Assembly (NCBI GenBank): GCA_027559495.1
Contig: JAMXSV010000023.1
Coordinates: 1,550,001-1,614,000 of the forward strand
Origin: Aurifilum marmelostoma
Lineage: Eukaryota > Ascomycota > Sordariomycetes > Diaporthales > Cryphonectriaceae
Length of the DNA stretch: 64,000 nucleotides
Reading direction: 5' to 3'
The notes below the pieces were generated by a model. The model was not told where the DNA came from and did no database searches. It saw only the letters and a list, made by a program, of their open reading frames with translations. Each line of letters opens with the position of its first letter. Position 1 is the first letter of the stretch. A program made the position numbers and the translations under genes. Below are positions 10,884 through 21,145 of this stretch, piece after piece.

Positions 10884-11642
10884 ATGCGCCCCCTTACAGA
10901 GCCAGAAACACAGACGCTGTTTCAGAAGCTGGCACATTACGTACGTCATAGCAAAAGAGAGAGACAGACAGAGAGAGAAAGAAACAGAGAAAAGAGACCC
11001 GCTGACACCCTGCTTGGCTGTGCACTGAGCAGACCGGCAACTCCCTTAAGAACCTGATTGCGCCGCTCGACGACTCGCAGAACGCAGACCGATATGTCTT
11101 TCGGGTACACAAGGATCGTGTATACTATGTGAGGCTGTCGATTGCCAACCTGGCCGTGTCCATCGGTGCGTGTTTCCTCGCCTCTTTTCTAGCCACCACC
11201 TAGAGAGACGAGTCCACCTCAGCTAACAAACAAGGACCGCTACGGTCTCCCTCCCTTTCCCACAGAGCGCGAAAAGTTGACCTCCCTCGGCATCTGCCTC
11301 GGCAAGTTCACCAAGACGGGCAAGTTCCGGCTGCACATCACCTCGCTCCCGATCCTGGCCGAGCACGCGCGGTACAAGATCTGGGTCAAGCCCAACGGCG
11401 AGATGCCCTTCCTGTACGGCGGCAACATCGTCAAGGCGCACGTGGGCAGGTGGTCGGACGACTGCCCGGAGCACCAGGGGGTGATTGTGTACAGCATGAA
11501 CGACACGCCGCTGGGGTTCGGCATCACGGCGCGGGGCACGAGCGAGGCGAGGCGGCTGGACCCCACGGGCGTCGTGGCGTTCCGGCAGGCGGACTGCGGA
11601 GAGTATCTGCGGGATGAGGATAACCTGTTTGCGTCGGGATGA
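10884..11642 (+). CDS. NIP7: 60S ribosome biogenesis protein NIP7
   Basis: Exons 10884-10940, 11033-11165 and 11266-11642 total 567 nt, 188 aa (family about 180). The start MRPLTEPETQTLFQKLAHY is the canonical NIP7 N-terminus. Exon 2 gives SLKNLIAPLDD and YVFRVHKDRVYYVRLS. Exon 3 gives SLGICLGKFTKTGKFRLHIT, the PUA-domain segment KPNGEMPFLYGGNIVKAHVG, and TPLGFGITARGTSEARRLDP. NIP7 is a nucleolar RNA-binding factor needed for 27S pre-rRNA processing and 60S maturation. Introns have gtacgt/gagcag and gtgcgt/cacag ends, and reading phase is kept at both. The gene runs head-to-tail behind eIF3a and converges on glutamate 5-kinase with only about 260 bp between the stops. Confidence 0.95.
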
Positions 11643-11905
11643 AGGGAATGATACATTGACAGGGAAGAAAAAAAAGGGAGAGAAAGAGAGAAACAAAGAC
11701 GATCACATCATGGATGGCGTTAGGGAGTTGAAAGACAAAAAAAACCCAACAAGGTCTGCTTTTTGCATTTCTTCATCTGATAGTGGACCGCCTTTCGCGT
11801 GGGCCTGTCTACCTCTTCATCTAGATACCAATTATTGGGCGTGGGCCGTCCTGATTCACAGCCACCCTCGATGTCTACTTTTAGCCTTGTTTATCTTCGA
11901 CGTTT

Positions 11906-13547
11906 TCAGGGTACTATGCCCTTGGACTCATACTCGGCAACACCAACCACAGGCGTCGCCGTGCCAGGCCCCATGGGCGTGGGCGTCTGCGGTCTGCTCT
12001 CTCTCCTGAAGAATGTGACGTGCTCCCGCTCCGCCACGTACCCGCTGTCGGCATAGCCCAGCAGCCCCTCGATCTCCTTGCTCTGATGGCCCTTGATGCG
12101 GAGGATCTCGGCCGACGAGTAGTTGACGATGGCCCGGCCGACGTCCAGCGGCTCGCCATGCCACGATTTCCCATCGGGGCCCGCCGCGCCTGCGCTGTTC
12201 CTCTCAACGACCAGCAGCCGCACGCACTCGTGGCCCGAGAAGGTCCCGTCGAGATCCACCACGCCCACGGGGAGGAGGCCGGCCTTGTTGAGCAGCGCCT
12301 TGTAACATCCATGGTCAATGTAGACGTCGCCGTGCGGCTTCAGGCCGTGCAGGATCCAGAACGACCTGTCGCGTATGGGCTGCGGGGAGGGCAGGAAGCG
12401 CGTGTGCAGGGGCACCGCTGCCTTCTGCCGCGCCGCCAGGTCGAGGTTTTGCAGCGAGGCGGTCGATCTCGCCAGTGGATCCTCTGCGTCGGCTGCGGCG
12501 GAGGTAACATCGCCGTTCTCTTTGGTGAGGAGGGATGCCGGGGACCGGCTGGCCTGGATGTGCTCTGCGATCCTGCTGATGTTGCCTGGGTTTGAGGCGC
12601 GTGTGATGACCGTGGTGACGCCTGCTGAGGTGGCGAGGCGGGCAGCGACGATCTTGGTCGACATACCACCGGTTCCCAGGGATGAGCCAGCTGACGAGAC
12701 TGGAGACAACGATCGAGTACAACGTCAGCCATGTGATAAAAGAAAGAAAAAGAAGAAAAAAAAAGACAGTGAGACACGGTTGTGTAATGAGAAGGCCTTA
12801 CCGTCGGCTTGAAGAGCGCCAATGTCCTCCACAACCTCTATAGGCTGGGCATCGGGATGTGAACGTGGGTTCTTGTCATACAGGCAGTCCACGTCGGTCA
12901 TGAGGAACAGAAGATCCGCATGAACCATGGCGGCTGTGATAGCGGACAGCGTGTCGTTGTCGCCAAACTTGATCTCAGAGACGGCGAGGGTGTCGTTCTC
13001 GTTCACGATAGGGATAACACCCATGTCCAGCAGCTCATTGAACGTCCTTTGGGCATTGAGATATCTCGAACGCTGTACGCATCTCGTCAGCAGCTAGTTG
13101 GTCCTGGGGGTGTCCCCCGACGATCACCAGAAAAGGACTCAACTCACATCCGCTATATCGTTCCTGGTGAGCAGGATCTGCGCCACGGGCTGCTTGAGGT
13201 GGTTGAACAGGCTGTCCCAGATGTTCATGAGCCGGCACTGCCCTATGGCGGCCAGCGCCTGGAGCTGGGCGAGGTGCTTGGGCCGCTTCTCCTTCTCCAT
13301 GCGCCGCAGGCCGACACCAATGGCGCCTGATGAGACGATGACGACGCGGTGGCCATCTTCGCGCAGCTTATGGGCCGTCTCGACTATGAGCGAGAGGTTG
13401 GAGAGGAGAGGCTGGTGGGTCTTCTCGTCTACTATGGAAGAGGTTCCTGGAGGGGGCGGGTTTAGTTGGGTGAGGAGAATTGGCGAGATGGGAGGGGTCC
13501 AACGAACCGAGTTTTATGACGATTCCGAGCGACCTGTGGCTCTTCAT
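11906..13547 (-). CDS. PRO1: Glutamate 5-kinase
   Basis: Catalyses ATP-dependent phosphorylation of L-glutamate, the first step of proline synthesis. Exons 13547-13508, 13446-13148, 13072-12802 and 12699-11906 give 1404 nt, 467 aa. The amino-acid-kinase domain shows VIKLGTSSIVDEKTH, VVIVSSGAIGVGLRRME, QILLTRNDIAD, GVIPIVNENDTLAVSEIKFG, LFLMTDVDCLYDKNP and SSLGTGGMSTKIVAARLA. A C-terminal PUA domain follows (GDVYIDHGCYKALLNKAGLL; AILRIKGHQ-type core as EILRIKGHQSKEIEGLLGYA), and the protein ends with a short Pro/Gly tail. The first exon is only 40 nt and uses the less common donor gttcgt with an ideal branch (actaaac); it is needed to complete the N-terminal strand. The other introns are standard. 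Feedback control by proline is usual for the family but cannot be seen here. Confidence 0.93.
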
Positions 13548-14818
13548 GTCTGCCAGATGGTGTATGTGTCAGTTATATGGAATATATTCCTGGTTGTAGA
13601 GAGGCCTAGACGGGATGCAAGAAGCATGTGTGTGTGTTGACCCTCAGGAATGTCTGCATCGATCCTCTCTGGGTGGATACACGGCTCTGTTGCTGCGGCC
13701 ACCTTGAGGGCTCATGAAGCAAGGCTCCAAAGAATATAAAAAGAAGATTGATTAGTGGTACAGCATGCGCTTACAATGTGGCTCGTCCCTAGAATCCATG
13801 TTGACATCCTGGGATGACTTCTTCCCTCCCAAACCAAAGAATATACTCGGCTGGGCCAGGGCTAGGAATCCACTTCCGAGACTTCGAGTCAGTGTCGTCA
13901 AGCTGGAGTGTCAGTGCAGCAAAAGAAAAGAATGGGGCATTCGCAACGCGCAGATGCGATGTGACCACAGGTGGGAAATTCTTCCTTTTTCTGGGTGGTT
14001 TTTCGGCAAGTTGAAGCCGGCACCGGTCGGCCGTGACTAATAAATTCTCTGCGGCCAATGCGACAAGGCTACCGTCCAAGACGAAAGCAGTTAAAAATCC
14101 ATCGGCTGGTTGAGTCTGAGCAGAAATAAAGGGCAGGTATTTCTTACTGCGAAGCAGGTTTGAGGGACACAACATTGAAGAAAAGTAATTTACAAAATAG
14201 ACTTGGTCCTCTATGGCAAGTGCTTCTCGAGAAATATCTGCCATTCTTACGAGCAGTTTAGTATGGTACGGTAGGGTCGCGTATTTTGGGGCAGGGAAGA
14301 CAGCAGTCGAGTGTCCAGCCGGTCGTCCTCGACCTGGAGCACATATGAGATTGGATGTCTGATTTTTTCTGCAAATAAGATTCAACACTCACTACTTATA
14401 TTCTCAGACACTTCAAGAGTTTTCAGTTTGTATTTTATTCTCGTCTCGAGTCTCTCCAATGGTAGGCCAGAAGTACCTAGTACTGTATGACATATCGTTC
14501 TAAAGGCGGTTCCGTTTTAAACGATATCAACTACAGCGCGTTCCCAAGCTAACCCCAGCGCTCTTCCAAAATTGTCGGCGCAAAGAAAGTTCAGGGCCCC
14601 ACGCCTCGACAATTATCTTCGCCTCGAATACACTACAATTGACCTCACAAAAGCCACATTCTATCGTTCGCATTTTTTTCTCTCTCGTGGATCAATTTCA
14701 GGAAGAGCATCTTCGCGTGTAGCCTCGTCCTCGTGGAAAGCCTGCGAGAAGGGCAGCTCTGCCCACCCCGTCGCTGACCTCAACCCTCCTCCTCCTCCTC
14801 CCCCTCCTCCTCCCAACG
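13548..14818. other. 1.3-kb divergent promoter region
   Basis: Separates PRO1 (-) from ATP23 (+) and should contain both promoters. A (CCT)n/pyrimidine tract at 14785-14813 directly precedes the ATP23 start. A long minus-strand open frame at 13789-14388 begins with a non-ATG codon, has no recognisable domain and is not called. Confidence 0.5.
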
Positions 14819-15777
14819 ATGGCCTCGACCTCAGCCACCACGAGCCCACCACCAGGCTCAGACTCAGCCACGACAACCTCTTCCTCCCCCTCCTCCACAG
14901 TTCCCTCCCCCTCAAGACCAAACCTCTACCTCGAGAACGACCCCGCCCGCACAGGCTTCGACCCCTCCACCAGCTGGTGGCTCAACTACTTCCGCATCCT
15001 GACCGGCCGCGTCACCCCCGAGGGCATCTTCCACTACCGCGAGAGCCGCAGCCGCGTCCACGAGGCCCGCGACGTCGAGCGCTGCGAGCAGTTCCGCGAC
15101 TGGCTGCTCCGCTACAGCCCCACCGTCACCTTCCTCAACGACCGCATCGCGGAGCTCAACCACGGCCGCAGGATGGACGCCTCCAGCATCCTGTGCCGCC
15201 GGTGTCCCGCCCGCCTGACCGCCGACGGCCGCGTCGAGAGGCAGGGGGGGTGGCTTCGAGCCCAGGCACGGCATCCTGGTCTGCGCAAACGAGATCCGCA
15301 ACAAGGGCCACCTGGAGGATATCCTCTCGCACGAGATGGTCCATGCTTATGATGAGCTGCGGTTCGAGGTCGACTTCAGAGGGCAGAGGGATCTGAAGCA
15401 GGCTGCTTGTACTGAGGTAGGCCTCTTTTCTTTTTTTTTTTTTTTTTCCTTCTTTTTTTTTCGGTCTTCTTCCTCTACTACACTCTTGTGTGATCGACGG
15501 CGTCCTAAAAGGAGATGAAATGACTGGGCTAATAACCACCTCGGAACAGATACGAGCGTCGATGCTTAGCGGCGAGTGCAGATTCACAAGGGAGTTCTGG
15601 ACAAGGAGCAATTGGCGGCTGACGGAACAATTTCAGGACTGCGTCAGGCGGCGTGCCGTGCAGTCCATGATGGCGCGGCCGTGGGTCAAGGACGACGTGC
15701 AGGCGGTCAAGGTTGTCAACGAGGTGTGGGACTCGTGCTTCTCAGATACCAGGCCGTTCGACGAGGTATATAGATGA
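14819..15777 (+). CDS. ATP23: Mitochondrial inner membrane metallopeptidase ATP23 (one apparent frameshift)
   Basis: Intermembrane-space zinc protease that removes the presequence of ATP synthase subunit 6 and helps assemble the Fo sector. Exons 14819-15416 and 15550-15777. After a Ser/Thr/Pro-rich leader come the family segments TGFDPSTSWWLNYFRILTG, ILCRRCPARLTADGRVERQG, ILVCANEIRNKGHLEDILSH, HEMVHAYDELRF (zinc site HExxH) and ACTEIRASMLSGECR across the intron, then VVNEVWDSCFSDTRPFDEVY at the C-terminus. Numerous Cys fit oxidative import by Mia40. The frame breaks at a run of seven G (15244-15250) between RQG and GFEPRHG: one G fewer (or two more) restores a 274-aa protein of normal size and all catalytic residues. 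As written, the frame would end before HExxH. A homopolymer error is the likely cause. Intron gtaggc...aacag contains T-rich tracts. Confidence 0.92.
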
Positions 15778-16181
15778 GGTAAAGACACATACGTACATAC
15801 ACGGCATGGCATGGACAGGATGACACCAATGATACCACCACTCTTTCGCTATAACGCTTGAACAAATGTTGTATTCTCATCATAAAAACGGTAGTATCAT
15901 CCATGAAGCCGTCGTGCGGCTTTGTGCTGTGCTCTTCGTAGTACCTAGTAGAATACGCCTGACTGGTGAGAACCGCAAACGCTGAAAATGTCAATAAAGA
16001 ACGCCCCTTGGCCTGAATGTTCATGAAGGCCAACCCAACAACCATGTGTGACCAAAACGCCAAACAAGTGCAAAGTATACAATACCATCATTCCACTCCT
16101 TACCCTGCAGGCTCACCATCGATGACAAGAGCCCAATCTCTCCGACACAGCCTGTCCAGATCACAGCAGGACTGTCCATCA
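15778..16181. other. Convergent 3' region
   Basis: Shared 3' flank of ATP23 (+) and Aurora kinase (-). Nothing beyond probable UTRs is seen. Confidence 0.5.
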
Positions 16182-17614
16182 TCACCTCGACTTCTCTCGG
16201 TTCGAAGCACGCTCTCCCTTGACGCAGTGCTTCAAGATCCACGGGTGCTCCTGAACGGCCTGTAGCGGGAGTCTCTTCTCTGGGTCTAACACGAGCAGCT
16301 GTGGATAGGAAGTCAGAAAATCGGTTTCACTGTAAATGACAAGCATATCCAGGCGGAGGCAGGAAATGAAGGCGAATTCTTGGACATACCTTCTTGATGA
16401 GATCCCTAGCCTCGGGGCTCACGAAAGATGGAATGCTCATGTCTGCCCGTGCAATTCGCCGCTGCGTCATGACTGGTGTATCCTCGAAAGGGGCCTCGCC
16501 AACGAGGAACTCGTACGTCAACACACCCAGGCTCCAGAGGTCAACCTTCTCATCATACGAGTTGTCCTTGCTCCCCGACTTGATCATCTCCGGAGGGAGA
16601 TAGTCCAGGGTTCCACAGAGCGTAGCCCTCCGGCGATTGGGCGCATGGACGCTCCAGCCAAAGTCGGACAACTTGATCTCGTCGTGCACACCCACAAGGA
16701 TGTTCTCGGGCTTGATGTCCCGGTGGATGACATGCTTGCGGTGTAAGTATTTCAGCGCCGAGGCCATCTGGGCGACGTATTGTGCGGCCTTCCATTCTGG
16801 GAACCGGCTCTCCTTGCGGAGCAGCTTATACAGCTCGCCCTGGCCGGCGAACTCGAGGATCAGGAAGATTCGCTTCGGGTCGTGGAAGTGGCCGAACAGT
16901 CGCAGGATGTTGGGATGGCGCAGGTTGCTCTGGATCTCGATCTCGCGGCGGACCTGCTTCTCGACTCCAGAACCCTGCTGCAGCTCTGACTTGTAGAGCA
17001 CCTTCAGCGCACAGATGAAGCCGCTCGTGCGCTCCTTGACAAGGTAGACCCGCCCGAACTTGCCCTTGCCGAGGGGCTTGCCAATCTCAAACATGCCCAG
17101 GTGGAATGTCCGGGGCTCGTCGAGGAGCGTGACAGTCTGGGAGTGTCGCTCGCTCTCGGACTCATCCGAAGGACGAGAAGATGAGGAGGCTGAACTGGCG
17201 GAGCTGGTCTTGTCCTTCTTGGTCGGCGAAGGGGGGTTGCTGGCTTGTGGCTTGCGGGATGCCGGCTTCGATTGGAGGGTCAGGGCAGATGATTGGAGTG
17301 TCTTTCTGGTAGGTGAAGCAGGATTTGCGCTTGACGAAGAGGGGACGGCTTTTCGCTGTACGGCCTGCGAGGGCAGAGTCACCGTAGCGACGGTGTTGGT
17401 ACTTTGAGATTGCAGGGCGACCTTGAAGAGGTTCGGGCGGCTGCTGGACTGACCGAGCTGGATTGGGGGCGGCGGCAGCGTGAGTATTGGTGAGCATCCA
17501 AGACGACGGAGGTTATCATCGATATCACCTTACCTTGGAGGACTTGTAGACAGACTCATTCTCGTCCGTTATCGACATACGCTGAAAGCCAGCCTCGAGG
17601 GTTCTGGTCGCCAT
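16182..17614 (-). CDS. ipl1: Aurora kinase (Ipl1/Ark1 type)
   Basis: Exons 17614-17534, 17457-16390 and 16298-16182 total 1266 nt, 421 aa. Residues 1-145 are a Ser/Pro/Lys-rich disordered extension starting MATRTLEAGFQRMSITDENE. The kinase domain follows: glycine loop GKPLGKGKFGRVY, ATP-binding Lys in CALKVLYKSEL (about residue 179), catalytic loop HVIHRDIKPENILVG (Asp about 274), DFGWSVHAPNRRR, activation loop RRATLCGTLDYLPPEM with the autophosphorylated Thr (about 306), then DLWSLGVLTYEFLVGEAPFE. The last exon gives LLVLDPEKRLPLQAVQEHPW and a short basic tail. DFGWSVHAP together with RRxTLCGTLDYLPPEM is diagnostic of Aurora. It is the catalytic subunit of the chromosomal passenger complex, correcting kinetochore attachments and driving cytokinesis; filamentous fungi usually have one copy. 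Introns: gtaagg/ccag and gtatgt/cacag. Confidence 0.95.
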
Positions 17615-19732
17615 CACGTTTTGTGACACCCAAATGTAGGAATCGGATAGGTCTTGAAGGAGGCTTGATAAGATGGGTGTCTGTAGGTATTATTTCGTTG
17701 CTAGGAGGGAACTGGTTCGATGTGCACCAGAAAAACTTCCAGAGTTTAAATGCGGCTCTGGCCAGAGTGTGGTAGATGGACGAGTCGAGACCTGCAAGGG
17801 GAAGAGCAATTGGGAAGGGAAGGAGCAATTGTTTTGATTTGTTGCCGGGCAACACAGGGTGGGGTGGTTGCCATAGGGAGGCTGGGCACTAACGAGATCT
17901 GCGGCAAGATAACGAGGATGGCTGTTAGTGCAACAAGACGGGGCCAGCCTCACTAAACCCAAAGTGTCCCCCGCAGGTAATCAAGTCTAGCTTGCTACGG
18001 CTCGAAGTCAACTTTGTGGGTTGTACCATGGCAAGCAACGGCGCAGCGGCCGAACTTCTCAGAAATGATGCCTCTTCGAATTCAATTGGTCATGCAGTTC
18101 TAGAAAAGTGACCGTACTATTGTCTCGACTTCTTGTTCTTCTTCATGTTATTAAAGTCATCCTGCCATTGCCACAAGCTGGCTGGATGCAAATGGCATGT
18201 CCTTCATCAGTGTTGGGATATCAAGGTTAATCAACAGCGGTGTTCAGTCTGTTCATATGCCTGCGAACATGATGGCAATCAAGCATCGATAGACCCACAC
18301 CCCTCTGTCAAGCACTATGGATAGCCATTCCATTTGGATTTGAATCTAGAGTAAAGAACTGGGCGGCTGCGTTTTCAATATCTACGTTGCCCAGTTACCC
18401 ACTTCTGGAGCGTTTAGATGGTCCAGCATATCGTCTTGCCCAGATCTCAGCAGTTGACCAGACTTGCTGGGTGATCATAATTACAGTGAGAGTTGTGCTC
18501 GATCTGCTTCTCTAGAGTTGTGAATCAATGATTCTGCTCTCAGCGCACCATAAGCATTGCAGATCTTCAGCTCTACCTTCATCTCGCCACCAACAACATT
18601 CAGCCAAGAAAGGTGCCCTGCACTTATCAACCTTTCTATGGCTTGCTTGATTTTCATCCCATTTAGGAAGGCTTATCGCTGATGATTTCTAGCATGGCTT
18701 CATCAGCAGCTATGCTAACCATGTCCAGACTTTTGGTCCAAGGAACCTTGACATTGGTGAGTGCATCAAAAGAGCTAAGTCAGTGTTGCGGAGGGACTAA
18801 AGGGTAGAAGAAGCTCGAGGTGGTAAACCCTTAGCTGCTAGCTGAAGCCAAGGCACAGAAGTTCGACGTACTAGTTGAGCAAAGAGGGTTTAATAGCTAT
18901 CGATGAACGCCAAAGCTTCCTCCATATAGAAAGCTTAGCCCATTGAACTGGTCTGATCTGAGTCGAGTCCATGTGGGGAGTGAGGTACTCAATCCCATCG
19001 TCCAGAGGGGCAACAGATTGAACGGTCTGACTTCGACTGAACCAGCTGGCTTGGCTTGTGTATCGAGTCATTGGCAGTTTGATTTCAAAGAAACTTCTCG
19101 TAGGAAAAGAAAATCCTCTTCCTCTTAAGACATTATCGAGAGAGAACTCAAAATTAAGCACGGTGTCGAGTCCAGATAATTCGGAATAGGACCGGCGTTG
19201 ATTCCGGTGGCTGTTCCCCCAAGGCTACGCAGCCTCGTCTACGCGCTACAGTTAGGTTTGGTAGGGGTTTTATGTAAGGCGGGTGACCCTAAGCTGGCGG
19301 GGTTGGATGCCTACTGTACTAGGGCCCGCCTGCCAGGTTTGGCAGCGCCGCGTTTTACCGAATAGCACCTAATTCGAGGCCTTCTTATGCCGACGAATTT
19401 CAACATCGACCAGACAGACGATTTCAGAAAAAGGACCAGCAACACACTTACTGTGTCTTTATTCAAGAACTTCGATTCACGATCTCACGGCTGTCTTCAC
19501 TGCCAGTCTTGGCTTTGACACCAGAGAAGCCGCCGAAGAGCAGACGTTGCACAGCACAATTCTGGACCAGCGCCATTCCGTCTCAAACACGCCTCTCACC
19601 CATTCACACCTTGCAATATCTCAGCCCATCCACCAGAAAGAGGAACTCGCGGACCCAAACGGGCCTCTCCACAATCGACGACACCAGAGATTGAGGTTCT
19701 CCTCCAGATCATCTCATACTCGATCGCCCAAG
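17615..19732. other. 2.1-kb divergent region with a degenerate coding fragment
   Basis: Lies between Aurora kinase (-) and TIP41 (+). Its base composition is less GC-rich than the flanking exons. It contains a broken minus-strand coding fragment (18481-18774, described separately). Otherwise no intact gene, tRNA or repeat was recognised. The segment just before 19733 is probably TIP41 leader; the TIP41 frame stays open upstream of its ATG, but without family similarity. Confidence 0.45.
18481..18774 (-). pseudogene. Possible broken coding fragment, unknown family
   Basis: Read on minus, 18774-18672 encodes a fluent segment containing NVKVPWTKSLDMVSIAADEA and MLEIISDK. It stops, and a second frame (18672-18481) continues with AFLNGMKIKQAIERLISAGH, then NVVGGEMKVELKICNAYGAL and a stop at 18481. 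The two parts adjoin exactly, so one missing base explains the break. A branch-plus-acceptor-like sequence (ctgacttag) precedes the first part. Amino-acid composition is protein-like and codon use differs from the flanking genes. I do not recognise the family. It may be a gene remnant, or chance. Confidence 0.35.
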
Positions 19733-20678
19733 ATGAACCACATCACCTCCCCCAATGAGCCCTACCCGGACCCCAGCATGCTCTCACAGGCCACCACCAC
19801 GCACCACCAGGGCCCCTTCGCCATCTCCTCCCGCAAGCTCCCCATCTCCAAGTCCGGCCCCATAGACGACATGTCCCACCGCCTAGGAATCCCCATCCCG
19901 GAGATGATCTTTGGCGACAATCTCGTCGCCGTGCGCCACGCGCCCTCGGGCTGGGCCGTCGAGTTCACGGCCGAGGCTGCCCTCGACAGCGTTGACAAGA
20001 CGGGCGCCAACATGCTGCAGGTCGCCTACGCCGGCGAGTGGAGCAGCTCGCGCGAGAAGAGCACCGCCCATGACATCAGGGAGGTCGTCAAGCCCTACGA
20101 CTGGAGCTACTCCACCGTGTACACCGGCACGGAGACGCCCGGCGGCGGCGGCCGCAGGCTGGAGCCCGCACCGCACAAGTCCATACCGCTGGAGCTGCTG
20201 AAGCGGCGCGACGCGATCCTATTCTTTGACGAGGTCGTCCTCTTTGAGAGCGAGCTCGACGACAACGGCATCAGCGTGTACAGCGTCAAGGTCCGGGTCA
20301 TGGCGCAGCGGATGCTGCTGCTGGCGCGGCTGTACATGAGGCTGGACAATGTCGTCGTGCGGGTGAGGGATACGAGGCTGTATGTCGACTTTGGCGCGGA
20401 GGAGGTGATTCGGGAGTACACGGCCAAGGAGGACAGCTTTGCGAATGTCAAGAAGGTGAGTCTGTTCTCCTTTGTTGAGAGGAAGGAGGGGGGGGGTGGG
20501 TCTTTCTGGTGTAGAGGAGACTTGATACTGACCACTTCGTCCTCAGGCCCTGCTCATGTCAGGACTGGCACCCGATGCCGTCACCTCCGCCTTACGAGAT
20601 GCTAACCAGGTCGCGCACTTGCTCCCGGTCGTGGAGCAGCGTGTGGAAAGCGTTACTCTCTCCACCCCGTCTTCATGA
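19733..20678 (+). CDS. TIP41: TIP41-like PP2A regulator
   Basis: Exons 19733-20455 and 20547-20678 total 855 nt, 284 aa. The TIP41 domain includes FAISSRKLPISKSGPIDDM, LGIPIPEMIFGDNLV, VVKPYDWSYSTVYTGT, the core IPLELLKRRDAILFFDEVVL, ELDDNGISVYSVKVRVM and RMLLLARLYMRLDNVVVRVR. The second exon ends the protein with LLPVVEQRVESVTLSTPSS. In yeast Tip41 binds Tap42 and releases PP2A-like phosphatases, opposing TORC1 signalling. In filamentous fungi a role in nutrient signalling is inferred from this. The start is the first ATG before homology begins (NHITSPNEPYPDP). Intron gtgagt...cctcag, phase 0, contains a G-rich run. Confidence 0.93.
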
Positions 20679-21145
20679 TCTCGCCCGCCGGCATAAGACG
20701 TTATGCTATGAGCTTGCGGGCTCGTCAGGCACTGGCTGAGCCGCTGGACGCTGGTGTCTTATCGCTCACGCAGCGAGCAGACAGTCATCATTGGCACTTC
20801 CGCTTCCAGTGATATTGGGGCGGCAAGGCTTCTACTTCTCGCCAACGAGGACGCAAAGAAGGACACCAAGAACACCATGCAGATGGCGAAACAAATTCAA
20901 ATCATGCATTGTAGCTAGTCGGGGGTATGTAGAGCAAGCCCTGCAGGCAGAGGTCCATCCTCGTGCCGCTCATCCAGGTTATCACCCACGAGCCAACCCA
21001 GGGGGTATGTGATACCTCATAAGTATGTGAAAAACAATCATCGTAGAACAACATCTCTCAGTCCATTTTCCTAGTGGCTAGTTCTGTCGCGGCGACTTTG
21101 AACATAATTCATTACTGTGCTCACACACGTTCTCTCCTTTCCTTC
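20679..21145. other. Convergent 3' region
   Basis: 3' flanks of TIP41 (+) and the unknown 623-aa gene (-). Nothing else was recognised. Confidence 0.5.

Noticed and set aside
13789..14388. A 199-codon minus frame between PRO1 and ATP23
   Set aside because: It begins at a non-ATG codon, shows no family resemblance and lies where both promoters are expected.
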